Assembly: GCA_963728845.1 (NCBI GenBank)
Contig: CAVSLS010000050.1
Span: forward strand, 62,001-126,000
Origin: Bog-473 sp963728845
Lineage (GTDB): Bacteria > Actinomycetota > Acidimicrobiia > Acidimicrobiales > RAAP-2
Direction of reading: 5' to 3'
DNA length: 64,000 bases
Part shown: in pieces, positions 36,136-45,328 of the stretch
How the letters are laid out: the number at the start of each line of letters is the position of its first letter
Position numbering within the stretch: position 1 is the first letter of the stretch
Notes under the pieces: model-generated
Told to the model about the DNA's origin: nothing
Seen by the model: only the letters and a program-made list of their open reading frames with translations
Databases searched by the model: none
Position numbers and translations under genes: made by a program

Positions 36136-37028
36136 GTGCCCGCTCCGTCTGTCGGTCCCGGGGTGGCCTGCGGGGCCGGCCGCGGGGCGGCCGCTCGTTG
36201 CGGCGGCTCGCTGTCTCCGAGGTAGGCGGCCCGGACGGCCGGGTCGTTTCGGATGTGCTCCGGACTGCCGGCGGCAATCCGTTCTCCGAAGTCGAGGACG
36301 AAGACGGTGTTCGACAGAGCCAGGACCGCTGCGACGTCGTGTTCGACGATGATGACCGAGAGACCGTGGGCATTCCGTTCGACGATGGCCCGGAAGACCG
36401 AGAGCAGGTTCTCCGACGCCTTCATGTCCAGTCCCGAGAGTGGCTCGTCCAGGAGGAGGACGCGCGGATCGCTGGCGAGGGCGCGGCCGACCTCGACGAG
36501 GCGGACGACGCCCAGCGGCAACGCGGCCACCGGTGCCTTGGCCACCTTCGTGAGCCGGAGGACCTCGAGCAGCCCGTCGACCCGTTCGTTCTCGTCCGAC
36601 GATGGCGGCAGCAGGCAACGGGGATCGAACATGTCGCGCCACAGCCGAGTCCGCGCGACACGGGCGCGGTGGGCCAGGACCAGGTGCTCACGCACCGTCA
36701 AGCCGAGGAACATCTCGGGCTGTTGGAAGGTCCGCGCCAAGCCCTGCGTGGCGCGCGCTCGTGCGGAGGACTTCGTCACGTCCTCGCCGCGCAGCCAGAC
36801 CTGCCCCGAGTTCGGCCGCAGCAGTCCCGACAGCACGGCGAGCAGCGTGGACTTGCCGGCACCGTTCGGCCCGACCAGACCGGCGATGCTCCCGGGCTCG
36901 ATCTCGAGTGACACGTCCGACAGTGCCATCAGTCCCCCGAAGCGGACGCAGATGTCCTTCGCCACCAGCGCGGGCACGGCGGACCCCGCCGCAGCGCCTT
37001 GCAGCACGGCATCGGTCGTGGCCGCCAT
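36132..37028 (-). CDS. livG: ABC transporter ATP-binding protein, LivG type
   Basis: A 298-residue ATPase, itself uninterrupted. Seen: ICVRFGGLMALSDVSLEI, Walker A GPNGAGKST, LARTFQQPEMFLGLTV, a signature region LPLGVVRLVEVGRAL in place of LSGGQ as in many actinobacterial LivG proteins, and Walker B VLLLDEPLSGLDM. ATG 37028 overlaps the inferred permease stop (TGATG) and its own stop overlaps livF (ATGA). In the sequence as given the frame continues upstream without a stop into the permease, which I regard as an artefact of a frameshift near 37120. Confidence 0.9.
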   Translation of the reverse strand: MAATTDAVLQGAAAGSAVPALVAKDICVRFGGLMALSDVSLEIEPGSIAGLVGPNGAGKSTLLAVLSGLLRPNSGQVWLRGEDVTKSSARARATQGLARTFQQPEMFLGLTVREHLVLAHRARVARTRLWRDMFDPRCLLPPSSDENERVDGLLEVLRLTKVAKAPVAALPLGVVRLVEVGRALASDPRVLLLDEPLSGLDMKASENLLSVFRAIVERNAHGLSVIIVEHDVAAVLALSNTVFVLDFGERIAAGSPEHIRNDPAVRAAYLGDSEPPQRAAAPRPAPQATPGPTDGAGT

Positions 37029-39053
37029 CACGAGACGTGCTCGGCGACCCGCGGCGTGGCGTCGACGGGGCCGAGCTCGCTCGGCCGCAGGCCGAGTTCG
37101 TCGGCGAGTTGCGACGTTCCCCGGCGGCCCGGGCGAGAGGTGGAGCAACAGTCGCCGCAGTCGCCGGCTTTGCTCGGCCAGGGCACCGTCGGGGTACTTG
37201 GCCGCCGAAATGGCACCGAGACCGAAGAGCACCGGCAGGATGTTCGCCGTCCAGGTCGGCAGGTAGGCCTGCGTGAGCGCCGGCAGCATCACGAAGGACA
37301 GCCCCGCCATCAGTGCCGCCGCGTTCGAGCGCACCCCGATCGTCACCAGCACCGCGAGCCAGACGAGGCCGGCGAACGTGGCGAACTCGCTGGGTTGGAA
37401 CGTCGTCTGCGCCAAGGCGAGCAGCCCTCCGCCGATGCCCGCGATGAGAGCGGCCAGGCCCCCGGCAATCACCTTCATCTGCACCACGCTGATGCCCGAC
37501 GTCCGGGCGCCCGCCTCGCTCCATCGGGCGGCGTTGAGCGCGAGCCCCGTGGTCGATCGTCGGAAATTCACGATGAACAGTGCGATGATGATGAACGCCG
37601 CGAGGCACACGTACGTGTACGAGAGGTCGGTCGTGGCGAAGCTCGGTCGGTTGAGGTTGAGGCCGAGGCCCTGGTTCACGAAGCTCGGCAAGGTGAACAC
37701 GAGGTTCTCCATGAGGAGCCCGAACGTGAGCGTGACGAGGGCGACATAGAGGTCACCCAGGCGGATGCTCAAGAAGCCGACGATGATGCCCATGACGAGG
37801 GCGACGACGCCACCGGCGACCACGGCGGCAAGCACCGGCCACCCATGGTTGTTGGCCAGCTGCGCGGTCGTCAGCGCTCCGACCCCGGCGAACGTGATCT
37901 GGCACAGCCAGAGCATGCCGCCCTCTCCGGTGACGATCGTCCATGACAAGAAGATGACGCCGTACGCAAAGGCCTCGGCCATCAGGCCCACCCAATAGCC
38001 CTGCACGATGAGCGGCAGCGCGGCGACCACCGCGATCAGGACGACGGGACCCGCGTACTTGCCGAAGAAGTTCAGCGAAGCTTCCTCGACGACGCTTTCG
38101 GTGGATCCTCCGAGCCGGCTCTCTCCCTGCGGCATGATGGCCCGGTCCAGCGCACCGCCCCAACCCTCGGTGTCCCCCACCCGTCCCCGGCGGACGAGGT
38201 TGTAGACGAGCACCACCGCGATCACCATGAAGGGCACGGCGTCGATGATCTCCGTCGTCCAATTGCTCGCCGGCGGCAGGTAGCGCTGGAAGAGCGACGT
38301 GGCGACGCCCATCAGGAGCCCGACCGCGACGGCAATGGGCAGGCTCCGGAGCTTCGCCGCGACGACCGCCGCGAACGACGCCGCGATGAGCAGCGTGAAG
38401 TTGTCGGGGTCGAGCCCGATGATGGGGGCCGCGAGCACCCCGCACAGACCGGCGAAGAACGTGCTCACGGCCCACACGCCGACCGAGATGGTCGTGGGAT
38501 TCGTCCCGGACAGATCCGTCATCGCCGGCGAGTCCACCATCGCCCTCACCTTGAGACCGACGTCGGTGTAGCGCAGCACCACGGCGCCGACCACGACCGT
38601 GAGGAGGACGCAGATGTACACGATGATCTGGTCCAGCGTCACCGGGACGCCGAGGAATTGGTACACGTGGACCGGCTCGGGTGCCAACCCGGGCGCCTGC
38701 TGGATCGCCTGATTGCCGAAGATCAGGGTCGCCAGGGAAGGGATCGCCACCAGCAGACCGATGGTCGCCACCACCTTGATCAGCGGTGAGGACAGCCGCA
38801 GGTGGCGGAAGAGCACGGCGTAGAGGACCACACCGAGCGCCGGCGCCGCGATCCCGATCGAGACCACCGCGGCCGGGACGATGCCCCAGCTCTCCTGCGT
38901 GTGCAGGTAGTAGTAGAAGCGGGCGATGAAGAACGCCAGTGCGCCGAAGGCGAAGTTGAGGATGCCCGACGAGGTGTAGGTGATGACCAGACCGGCGGAG
39001 GCGATCGCGTAGATCCCCCCCAGCACCAGCCCGGCGATCACGAATTGCAGCAT
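37028..39053 (-). CDS. Fused LivH-LivM branched-chain-type ABC permease (frameshift near its end)
   Basis: Integral membrane permease of about 675 residues joining two subunits. Residues 1-300 are LivH-like (LQFVIAGLVLGGIYAIASAG, FAFGALAFFIARFYYYL, VRAMVDSPAMTDLSG); residues about 330-640 are LivM-like (SWTIVTGEGGMLWLCQITFAG, quoted in part, and GLGLNLNRPSF). Fused LivHM permeases are known in actinobacteria. Near 37120 the frame changes; the other frame gives RRGTSQLADELGLRPSEL and a stop at 37028 exactly overlapping the livG start. The start ATG 39053 is 38 bases from a perfect TGACGTCGACGTCA palindrome. Confidence 0.88.
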
Positions 39054-39090
39054 CCTGCGGACCCACCCCTTCGCCGGCTCCAGCCGGTTT

Positions 39091-39106
39091 CTGACGTCGA
39101 CGTCAA
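39091..39106 (-). promoter_or_regulatory. Palindromic operator, TTGACGTCGACGTCAA class (site 2)
   Basis: CTGACGTCGACGTCAA, 15 of 16 positions as in the consensus, with a perfect 14-base palindromic core. It lies 38 bases upstream of the ABC permease start and so probably controls the whole importer operon. Confidence 0.7.
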
Positions 39107-39277
39107 TACTGATACTACCCAGGCCCGCCCCGCCCCGCAGGGCGGTCGACAGGGTGCTGACCTGCTATGGAATCGACATTCTCAAACTACGGATGTTCCA
39201 TTATCAACCACGATCGCGCCTGGTTCAACTTGCCGCCGGCCCCCGCCGCGGGGTGGCACACGGCGGTGGCAGGCCGC
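39107..39277. other. Spacer between hydratase and ABC permease genes
   Basis: Both flanking genes run leftward. The right half is relatively AT-rich (39168-39225) with an ATTCTC half-site (39178-39183). I see no open reading frame with family similarity and no clear terminator in it. Confidence 0.5.
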
Positions 39278-40186
39278 CTACTGGTCCGCCCGCACCTTGT
39301 CCTTGACCGCGGGCACGATCGGCGGCGCTTGCTTCCAGTTGGGGATGCCCGAGTCCTCCTTCGCGACCGGATACCCGTCGTCGTTCACCTGTGCCCAGTG
39401 CGAGTGGTTCAGCTCGTGCAGCGTGAAGCAGGCATTGAGGGCGTTGTAGAAGCCCATGTTGTCGACGGTCTGGTTGACCGACTCCTTTATCAGCAGGGCC
39501 GACATCGTGGGCAGCTGTGCGATCCGCCGCGCGTACTCGAGCGTCCGTTCGGGGAGCTCGTCCGCGGGGAACACCTTGCTCACCATGCCGAGCCCGTACG
39601 CCTCGTCGGCGTCGATGGAATCGCCCGTCAGCAGCAACTCCTTCGCCCGGCGCGGCCCGAACTCCCAAGGATGGGCGAAGTACTCCACGCCGCACATCCC
39701 CAGCCGCGTCCCCACGACATCGGCGAAGCGAGTTCCCTCGGCACAGACGATGAGGTCGCAGGCCCACAGGAGCATGAGGCCGGCCGCGTAGACGTCACCG
39801 TGCGCCTGCCCGATGGTGATCTTGCGCAAATTGCGCCACCGGCGCGTGTTCTCGAAGAAGTAGTGCCATTCCTGCAGCATGAGGCTCTCTGCACCCTTGC
39901 GCGTGGCTCCGTTGATCTGGCGCGTCGGATGCTGCCCCGGGCCCGGCATCCCCTCCTCCATGGAGACCTTGGAGCCCATGTCGTGTCCAGACGAGAACAT
40001 CGGCCCCATGCCACCGAGGATCACGACGCGTACCTCGTCGTCGGCCTCCGCCCGCAAGAACGCGTCGTGCAGATCGACGAGGAGCCCCCGATTCTGCGCG
40101 TTCCGTGCCTCCGGCCGGTTCAGCATGATGCGGGCGATCCTGCCCGAGTCGATCGTCTCGTACAGCACGAACTTGTAGTCAGGCAT
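39278..40186 (-). CDS. Enoyl-CoA hydratase/isomerase family protein
   Basis: A 302-residue crotonase-fold protein, intact. Seen: RIARIMLNRPEARNAQN, the oxyanion segment GPMFSSGHDMGSK, and the second loop QAHGDVYAAGLMLLWACDL. Longer insertions around residues 75-100 and the sequence EFGPRRAKELLLTGDSID suit the subfamily of actinobacterial hydratases found with amidohydrolases. The reaction on a CoA ester is likely but the type is unclear. The start ATG 40186 follows GGGAGCCGGAG. It lies downstream of the amidohydrolase gene on the same strand. Confidence 0.9.
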   Translation of the reverse strand: MPDYKFVLYETIDSGRIARIMLNRPEARNAQNRGLLVDLHDAFLRAEADDEVRVVILGGMGPMFSSGHDMGSKVSMEEGMPGPGQHPTRQINGATRKGAESLMLQEWHYFFENTRRWRNLRKITIGQAHGDVYAAGLMLLWACDLIVCAEGTRFADVVGTRLGMCGVEYFAHPWEFGPRRAKELLLTGDSIDADEAYGLGMVSKVFPADELPERTLEYARRIAQLPTMSALLIKESVNQTVDNMGFYNALNACFTLHELNHSHWAQVNDDGYPVAKEDSGIPNWKQAPPIVPAVKDKVRADQ

Positions 40187-40313
40187 CTCCGGCTCCCTCT
40201 GGGCAGGCGCTACTCATGATGGGGTGACACTACGTGAAGAACTTGGCGGCGCGGGTGGGCTGGGCGTGCGACGGCGGGGCGTGCCGGCGGGGTGTGGTGG
40301 TCGCCGTGGATCG

Positions 40314-41516
40314 CTACCTCGACGCGCCCACGGGAGCCTCGACCCGCATGATCCGGGCCAGGTTGCCGCCCATGATCTTCTCGACGTCCTCCTCCTCCAG
40401 CCCCGGCGGCAGGTGGTCCACGTAGCTGCACGGTTCCGCCAGCCCTTCGGGGTGGGGGTAGTCGGATCCGAACAGGACATGGTCGGCCCCGATGGTGTCG
40501 ATGAGCACGCCGAGGTTGTCCTCGTGGAACGGGCTGACGTACACGTGCTGCTTGAACTGCTCGACCGGGTCTCCGTCAAAGGCGTGGGGCATCTTCCGAT
40601 GGACATCCGCCAGGTGGGCCACGAACCCGGCCACCCAGTCGCCTCCGCTCTCGATCGACGCGACACGGAGCTGGGGGAAGCGCGCGAACACGCCATGGCA
40701 GCAGAAGGCGGTCATGGTGTCCTCCATCGGGCGCTTGCCGACGCTCATCATCCGGAAGGGGTCCAGGCGGAACGGCAGCATCTCGCTCGGACCGGTCCAT
40801 TCGTTCTGGTAGCGCGTGTAACCGCTGTCGGAGGAGTGCATGGACACGAGGATGTCCGCCTCCTGCACAGCCTCCCAGAAGGGGTCGAACTCGGGGTACC
40901 CGAACGAACGTGAACCGCGGTATCCGGGCACGGGCGCGGGACGTATGAGGACCGTCTTGGCGCCACGCTCGAGCACCCATGCGAGCTCTTCGAGCGCCTT
41001 GTCCACGATCGGGAGCGTGATGACCGGCGTCGCGAAGATGCGGTTCTCGTAGTTGAACGTCCATTCCTCGTACATCCACTCGTTCAGTGCGTGGATGGCC
41101 GCGTGCGTCAGCTCGGGATCGTCCCGCATGCGCTCCTCCAGCAGGCTGGCGAGCGTGGGGAACATGAGCGAGCGGTCGACCCCCAGCTCGTCCATCAATG
41201 CCAGGCGGGGTCCCGGCTCCCGGAAGGCCGGGATGCTGCGCATCGGCTCACCGATGAGCTCACGGTACGACTTGCCTTCGGGGTTCCCGTTGCGGAAGTA
41301 CTCCTCCTGGGCACCGGGTCGGGCCACGACTTCGAACGTCGGGTTGGGGATGTACTCGCTGACCGTGCCCCTGATCATGATCTTGGTGCGCCCATGCAGG
41401 TCGACGTAGTCGATGGCGCCCTTGTAGCGGTCGGGCAGGTGACGGGTGAAGGAGTCCCTCGTCTCGTAGAAGTGGTTGTCCGCGTCGAAGACAGGGAAGT
41501 CGCAGGTTTTCGGCAT
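40314..41516 (-). CDS. Amidohydrolase 2 (ACMSD-like) family protein
   Basis: A 400-residue TIM-barrel metal-dependent hydrolase, intact. Seen: the N-terminal metal motif FPVFDADNHFYE (D-x-H variant), a barrel His in ILVSMHSSDSGYT, and the C-terminal LFGSDYPHPEG with the catalytic Asp. The ACMSD-like branch includes decarboxylases and C-C hydrolases; in CoA-catabolic islands of actinobacteria these proteins are frequent but seldom characterised. The ATG (41516) is preferred over a TTG 18 bases upstream; there is little leader, and an operator of the TTGAC...GTCAA class lies 21 bases upstream. Confidence 0.9.
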   Translation of the reverse strand: MPKTCDFPVFDADNHFYETRDSFTRHLPDRYKGAIDYVDLHGRTKIMIRGTVSEYIPNPTFEVVARPGAQEEYFRNGNPEGKSYRELIGEPMRSIPAFREPGPRLALMDELGVDRSLMFPTLASLLEERMRDDPELTHAAIHALNEWMYEEWTFNYENRIFATPVITLPIVDKALEELAWVLERGAKTVLIRPAPVPGYRGSRSFGYPEFDPFWEAVQEADILVSMHSSDSGYTRYQNEWTGPSEMLPFRLDPFRMMSVGKRPMEDTMTAFCCHGVFARFPQLRVASIESGGDWVAGFVAHLADVHRKMPHAFDGDPVEQFKQHVYVSPFHEDNLGVLIDTIGADHVLFGSDYPHPEGLAEPCSYVDHLPPGLEEEDVEKIMGGNLARIMRVEAPVGASR

Positions 41517-41536
41517 GGGAACGAGGGTACCCAATT

Positions 41537-41552
41537 TTGACTACGACGTCAA
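41537..41552 (-). promoter_or_regulatory. Palindromic operator, TTGACGTCGACGTCAA class (site 3)
   Basis: TTGACTACGACGTCAA, 14 of 16 positions as in the consensus. It lies 21 bases upstream of the amidohydrolase ATG, close enough to overlap the transcription start of a short-leader message. Confidence 0.6.
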
Positions 41553-41562
41553 TATCAGAGAA

Positions 41563-41581
41563 CCGGCACAGGCCGTGCCGG
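41563..41581 (-). terminator. Hairpin downstream of the MmsA gene
   Basis: CCGGCAC and GTGCCGG, perfect reverse complements, flank AGGCC. The hairpin lies 74 bases after the MmsA stop and before the operator of the next gene on the same strand. No T-tract. It could separate the two transcripts. Confidence 0.5.
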
Positions 41582-41654
41582 CCACCTCGGCGAACCACTC
41601 CTGACCAGGGATCCCCGGCCGGCGTCGCGGTGACCCGAGGACGAGTCCCCCGGT

Positions 41655-43141
41655 TCAGCGGTTGGTGGGGAAGTGCAACTCGACGGCACCGGGGCCGGGG
41701 TCGGGCCAACGCGAGGTCACGACCTTGGGCCGGGTGTAGAAGCGGATCCCGTCCGGGCCGTAGATGGACGAGTCCCCGAAGATGGAGGCCTTCCAGCCGC
41801 CGAAGGAGTGTGACGCCACGGGAACGGGGATCGGCACGTTGACGCCGACCATCCCCACGTGGACCTCACGTTCGAACCGGCGGGCTGCCCCGCCGTCGCG
41901 GGTGAAGAGCGCCGTGCCGTTCCCGTAAGGGTTCTCGTTGACCAGGGCGAGTGCGTCGTCGAGGGTCGGGACGCGCACCACGCTCAGGACCGGACCGAAG
42001 ATCTCGTCGTCGTAGACGCGCATCCCGGGCTTGACGTCGTCGAGCAGGGAGCATCCGAGGAAGAATCCCGTCCCACCGCAGCGTCCCCGAGCCGTCCACC
42101 ACCACGGTGGCGCCCTCGCCGGCGGCTTGCTCCACATAGGACCGCACGCGGTCGCGGTGTTCCTGGGTGACGAGTGGTCCCATCATGGACGCCGGGTCAC
42201 GACCGTCACCGACGACCACGTCTCCGATGCGTGCCGCGATGGCCTCGACGAGCTGGTCGGCGACCGACCCCACCGCGACGACGACGGAGATCGCCATGCA
42301 CCGCTCGCCCGCCGACCCGTAGGCCGCCGACACGGCGGCGTCGGCCGCGGCGTCGAGATCGGCATCGGGGAGGACCACCATGTGGTTCTTCGCACCGCCG
42401 AGGGCCTGCACGCGCTTGCCGTGGCGTGTGCCCGTCTCGTACACGTGCCGTGCCACCGGCGTGCTGCCGACGAACGAGACCGCGGCGACGTCGCGGTGCC
42501 CCAACAGGGCGTCCACCGCCTCGCCGTCACCCTGCACGACATTGAGGACCCCGTCGGGAAAGCCGGCCCGCTGCACCAGGTCTGCCAGGACGAGCGAGGC
42601 GGACGGGTCCTTCTCCGAGGGCTTCAGCACGAAGCAATTGCCACAGGCGATGGCGTTGGCCATCATCCACAGGGGGACCATGACCGGGAAGTTGAACGGC
42701 GTGATGCCGGCCACCACCCCGAGGGGCTCGAGCACCGTGCGGATGTCGACGCCGGTGGAGATCTCCGAGTTGGACGAGCCCTTCAGCTGGCTGAGGATGC
42801 CGCATGCGAACTCGACGTTCTCGATGCCGCGGGCGACCTCGCCCCGTGCGTCCTCGAGCACCTTGCCGTGCTCGCGGGTCACGGCCGCCGCGAGCTCGTC
42901 CCGGTTGGCGTCGAGCAGCTCGCGCAGGCGGAACAGGGAACCGGTCCGTCGGGTCAACGAGGAGGAGCTCCAAGCGCGACGACGCCTCGACCGCCGACTG
43001 CACGGCGGTGTCGACCTCCGCGGCCGATGCCAGGGCGACCTCGGCCGTCTGGACTCCGAGCGCCGGGTCGTAGACGGGGGCGGTGCGGCCGGACGACCCT
43101 GGGACCAACGTCCCCGCGATCCAGTGCCCGATCGGTGTCAA
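41655..43141 (-). CDS. mmsA: Methylmalonate-semialdehyde dehydrogenase, CoA-acylating (frameshifted)
   Basis: CoA-acylating aldehyde dehydrogenase of about 495 residues. Seen: TPIGHWIAGTLVPGSSGRT, LEPLGVVAGITPFNFPVMVP, VQALGGAKNHMVVLPDAD (the GGAKNH in place of LGGKS is diagnostic of MmsA), the catalytic Cys in GSAGERCMAIS, and FFLGCSLLDDVKPGM onward to the end. Frame changes lie near 42965 and 42080. MmsA converts methylmalonate semialdehyde or malonate semialdehyde to propionyl- or acetyl-CoA in valine, beta-alanine and inositol breakdown. A TTG at 43141 is the only fitting start; the gene follows a truncated amidohydrolase by 15 bases. Confidence 0.92.
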
Positions 43142-43156
43142 CGGGGTGCCAGCCTC

Positions 43157-43358
43157 TCAGAGCCTGTAGAGCTTGCGCGCATTCTCGCCGAAGATCTTAC
43201 GGCGAGCTTGGGGCGTGAGCGTCTCCATCTTCGCCTCCACGCTCTGTAGCGGGCTGGGGTAGAGGCACGTCGGGTGGGGGAAGTCCGTCTCGAAGAGGAT
43301 GCGGTCCTCGCCGACCGCCTCGACCAGGTCGGGAAGCTCGGAACGCGGCCTGCCTCAT
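43157..43358 (-). pseudogene. C-terminal remnant of an amidohydrolase
   Basis: About 60 residues read ELPDLVEAVGEDRILFETD, then FPHPTCLYPSPLQSVEAKM and ARRKIFGENARKLYRL, followed by a stop. This is the last fifth of an ACMSD-like amidohydrolase, including the catalytic-Asp strand (ETDFPHP). Nothing upstream encodes the remaining 300 residues; the sequence passes into a GC hairpin (TGCCCCC/GGGGGCA, about 43357-43381) and repeats. An ATG at 43358 could begin it after one frame change near 43347. It looks like a 5'-deleted gene rather than a functional small protein. Confidence 0.75.
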
Positions 43359-43436
43359 GCCCCCTTGACCCCGGGGGGCATTCTCCCGGCACTATCAACG
43401 ATTCAGTTTATAGTTCCCCGAAACCCGTCGGCGGGG

Positions 43437-43494
43437 TGTCCGCCAGATCCCGGGCACGCCCGGGCTGTCCGCCAGGACCCGGGCACGCCCGGGC
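43437..43494. repeat. Two adjacent 29-base direct repeats, each with a hairpin
   Basis: Copies at 43437-43465 and 43466-43494 differ at two positions. Each contains CCCGGGC-AC-GCCCGGG, a perfect inverted repeat, so two identical stem-loops stand side by side. They lie between the deleted amidohydrolase and the operator of the DUF35-thiolase gene. Confidence 0.9.
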
Positions 43495-43525
43495 CGAGCG
43501 CCTAACATGTCCGCAGTGTTCGATA

Positions 43526-43541
43526 GCGACGTCGAAGTCAA
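43526..43541 (+). promoter_or_regulatory. Palindromic operator, TTGACGTCGACGTCAA class (site 4)
   Basis: GCGACGTCGAAGTCAA, 13 of 16 positions as in the consensus. It lies 83 bases upstream of the DUF35-thiolase start, and the right half-site is the better conserved. Confidence 0.5.
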
Positions 43542-43623
43542 TACCGGGCCGGGCTCGCCCATGGCGCTGGGCTGCGGATTCGTCGCCGCCCTCGGTCGCC
43601 CTCGCCGTCGCCTCGGTCCCGGC

Positions 43624-45270
43624 ATGAGACCGCTCCCCGAGCTGACACCGGCGAACGAGTGGTTCTGGACCTCGGGGGCCGACGGTGTCCTGCGCATCCA
43701 GGGCTGCAGCGACTGCGGCGAACTCGTCCATCCTCCCGTGCCGATCTGCCCCTACTGCCGGAGCCGGTCGGCGAAGCCGGCGCCGGTGTCGGGCCGGGGC
43801 ACGGTCGTCGGCTTCACGGTGAACTCCCACCGCTGGCATCCTGACTTCGATCCGCCCTACGTCGTCGCCAACGTCGCGCTGGCCGAGGACTCCCGGGTGC
43901 ACCTGACGACGAACCTCGTCGGGTGCGACCCCTGGGACGTCCGCGTCGGCCAGGAGGTCACCGTCCTCTTCGAGCAGCACGAAGACGTCTGGCTGCCCCT
44001 GTTCGAGCCGACCGGATCCGTCGACCCGGTCGACCGCGTCGCGCCACCGGAGCGTCCCGTCCCCCGCCCGCCCCTCGGCAGCGAGCGCTTCGAGCATCGC
44101 GCCGTCCTCAGCGGCATCGGGCGGTCGAAGATCGGGCGGCGGCTCATGGTCGATCCCCTCTCGCTGACCATCGACGCGTGCCTCGAGGCGGTCGCCGACG
44201 CCGGGCTCACGCTGGAGGACGTCGACGGGCTGTCGACCTATCCCGGCGCCGTCGGCCTGGGGATGAGCGAGGGCGGCCCCACGGCCGTCGAGGAGGCCCT
44301 CCGGATCCGTCCGACCTGGATCAACGGGGGCGGAGACCTGCCCGGGCCCGGAGGGGCGGTCATCGCAGCCGCCATGGCAGTCGCTTCGGGCCTCTGCCGC
44401 CACGTGCTGTGCTTCCGCACCGTGTGGGAGTCGACCTACGCGACGCTCGCGGCCCGTCGCCCGGGCGGCGCCGGGAGCGGGGAGGGAAACCGGGTCTCGG
44501 GCCCGCTCCGCGAGTGGCGCGCGCCCTTTGGCGCCATGTCGGCGGCGAATTGGATCGGCATGAACGCCAACCAGTACATGCACCGCTACGGTGCGCCACG
44601 CGAGATGCTCGGGCTGATCGCGGTCAACGCACGGACGAACGCCGCGTTGAACCCGGCGGCCATCTATCGGGAGCCCATGACGATGGACGACTACTTGTCC
44701 GCACGTCCCATCACCTCCCCGTTCGGGCTCTACGACTGCGACGTGCCCTGCGACGGATCCATTGCCGTGATCGTCTCGGATGCGTCCGTGGCCGGCGACC
44801 TCCCCCGGCCGGCGGTGCGGATCGAAGCCGTCGGCACCCAGATTCTGGAGCGGGTCTCGTGGGACCAGGGCACGCTCACCCACGAGCCCCAGGTCCTGGG
44901 CCAGGCGGCGCACTTGTGGACGAGAACCGACGTGCGCCCGTCCGAGGTCGACCTGGCGCTCGTCTACGACGGGTTCACCTTCAACGCCATCTCGTGGATC
45001 GAGGGCCTGGGGTTCTGCGGGTTCGGCGAGTCGTGGGACTGGCTCGATGGTGGGCGTCGCATCGCCCTCGACGGCGAGCTCCCGGTAAACCCGCACGGCG
45101 GACAACTCTCGGAAGGACGCACGCACGGGTTCGGGTTCGTCTACGAGGCCGTGCTCCAGTTGCGACGCGATGCCGGCGAGCGTCAGGTCGCTGCCGCCAC
45201 GACGGCGGTGGTCACCTCCGGTGGTGGCACCCCCTCGGGCGTGCTGCTCCTCCAGCGAGCCGGGGCATGA
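43624..45270 (+). CDS. DUF35 OB-fold/zinc-ribbon domain fused to a thiolase-like (Ltp2-like) protein
   Basis: A 548-residue fusion, intact. Residues 20-50 form a zinc ribbon with Cys28, Cys31, Cys42 and Cys45 (GCSDCGELVHPPVPICPYC), followed by an OB fold (VVGFTVNSHRWHPDF). From about residue 165 it is thiolase-like: SGIGRSKIGRRLMVDPLSL, FGAMSAANWIGMNANQYMH, PCDGSIAVIVSDAS and NPHGGQLSEGRTHGFGF. The thiolase nucleophile Cys is not evident, as in lipid-transfer/Ltp2 proteins. Ltp2 of steroid degraders is a retro-aldolase that works with a separate DUF35 domain of ChsH2; here both are one chain. ATG 43624 gives a normal N-terminus. Confidence 0.92.
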   Translation: MRPLPELTPANEWFWTSGADGVLRIQGCSDCGELVHPPVPICPYCRSRSAKPAPVSGRGTVVGFTVNSHRWHPDFDPPYVVANVALAEDSRVHLTTNLVGCDPWDVRVGQEVTVLFEQHEDVWLPLFEPTGSVDPVDRVAPPERPVPRPPLGSERFEHRAVLSGIGRSKIGRRLMVDPLSLTIDACLEAVADAGLTLEDVDGLSTYPGAVGLGMSEGGPTAVEEALRIRPTWINGGGDLPGPGGAVIAAAMAVASGLCRHVLCFRTVWESTYATLAARRPGGAGSGEGNRVSGPLREWRAPFGAMSAANWIGMNANQYMHRYGAPREMLGLIAVNARTNAALNPAAIYREPMTMDDYLSARPITSPFGLYDCDVPCDGSIAVIVSDASVAGDLPRPAVRIEAVGTQILERVSWDQGTLTHEPQVLGQAAHLWTRTDVRPSEVDLALVYDGFTFNAISWIEGLGFCGFGESWDWLDGGRRIALDGELPVNPHGGQLSEGRTHGFGFVYEAVLQLRRDAGERQVAAATTAVVTSGGGTPSGVLLLQRAGA

Positions 45271-45328
45271 CTCCGATGGTCGCGCCGCGCAACGTCCGCC
45301 TCTTCCCCCACCGCGCAAAGGTACATTT

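Larger units (their letters stand above)
43359..43623. other. Gene-free stretch with hairpin, tandem repeat and operator
   Basis: No intact gene between the amidohydrolase remnant and the DUF35-thiolase start. It holds a GC hairpin at its left edge, an AT-rich segment (43391-43415), two 29-base direct repeats (43437-43494) and an operator of the TTGAC/GTCAA class (43526-43541). An ATG at 43507 extends the downstream frame but would put the operator inside the protein. Confidence 0.7.

Noticed and set aside
39107..39277. A small gene or RNA in the spacer before the ABC permease
   Set aside because: No frame shows conserved features and no stable hairpin with a terminator-like tail is visible.
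43437..43494. CRISPR array
   Set aside because: There are only two adjacent repeats without spacers and no cas genes.
43507..43623. N-terminal extension of the DUF35-thiolase from an ATG at 43507
   Set aside because: It would put operator site 4 inside the protein and adds a low-complexity Gly/Arg segment not typical of DUF35 proteins.
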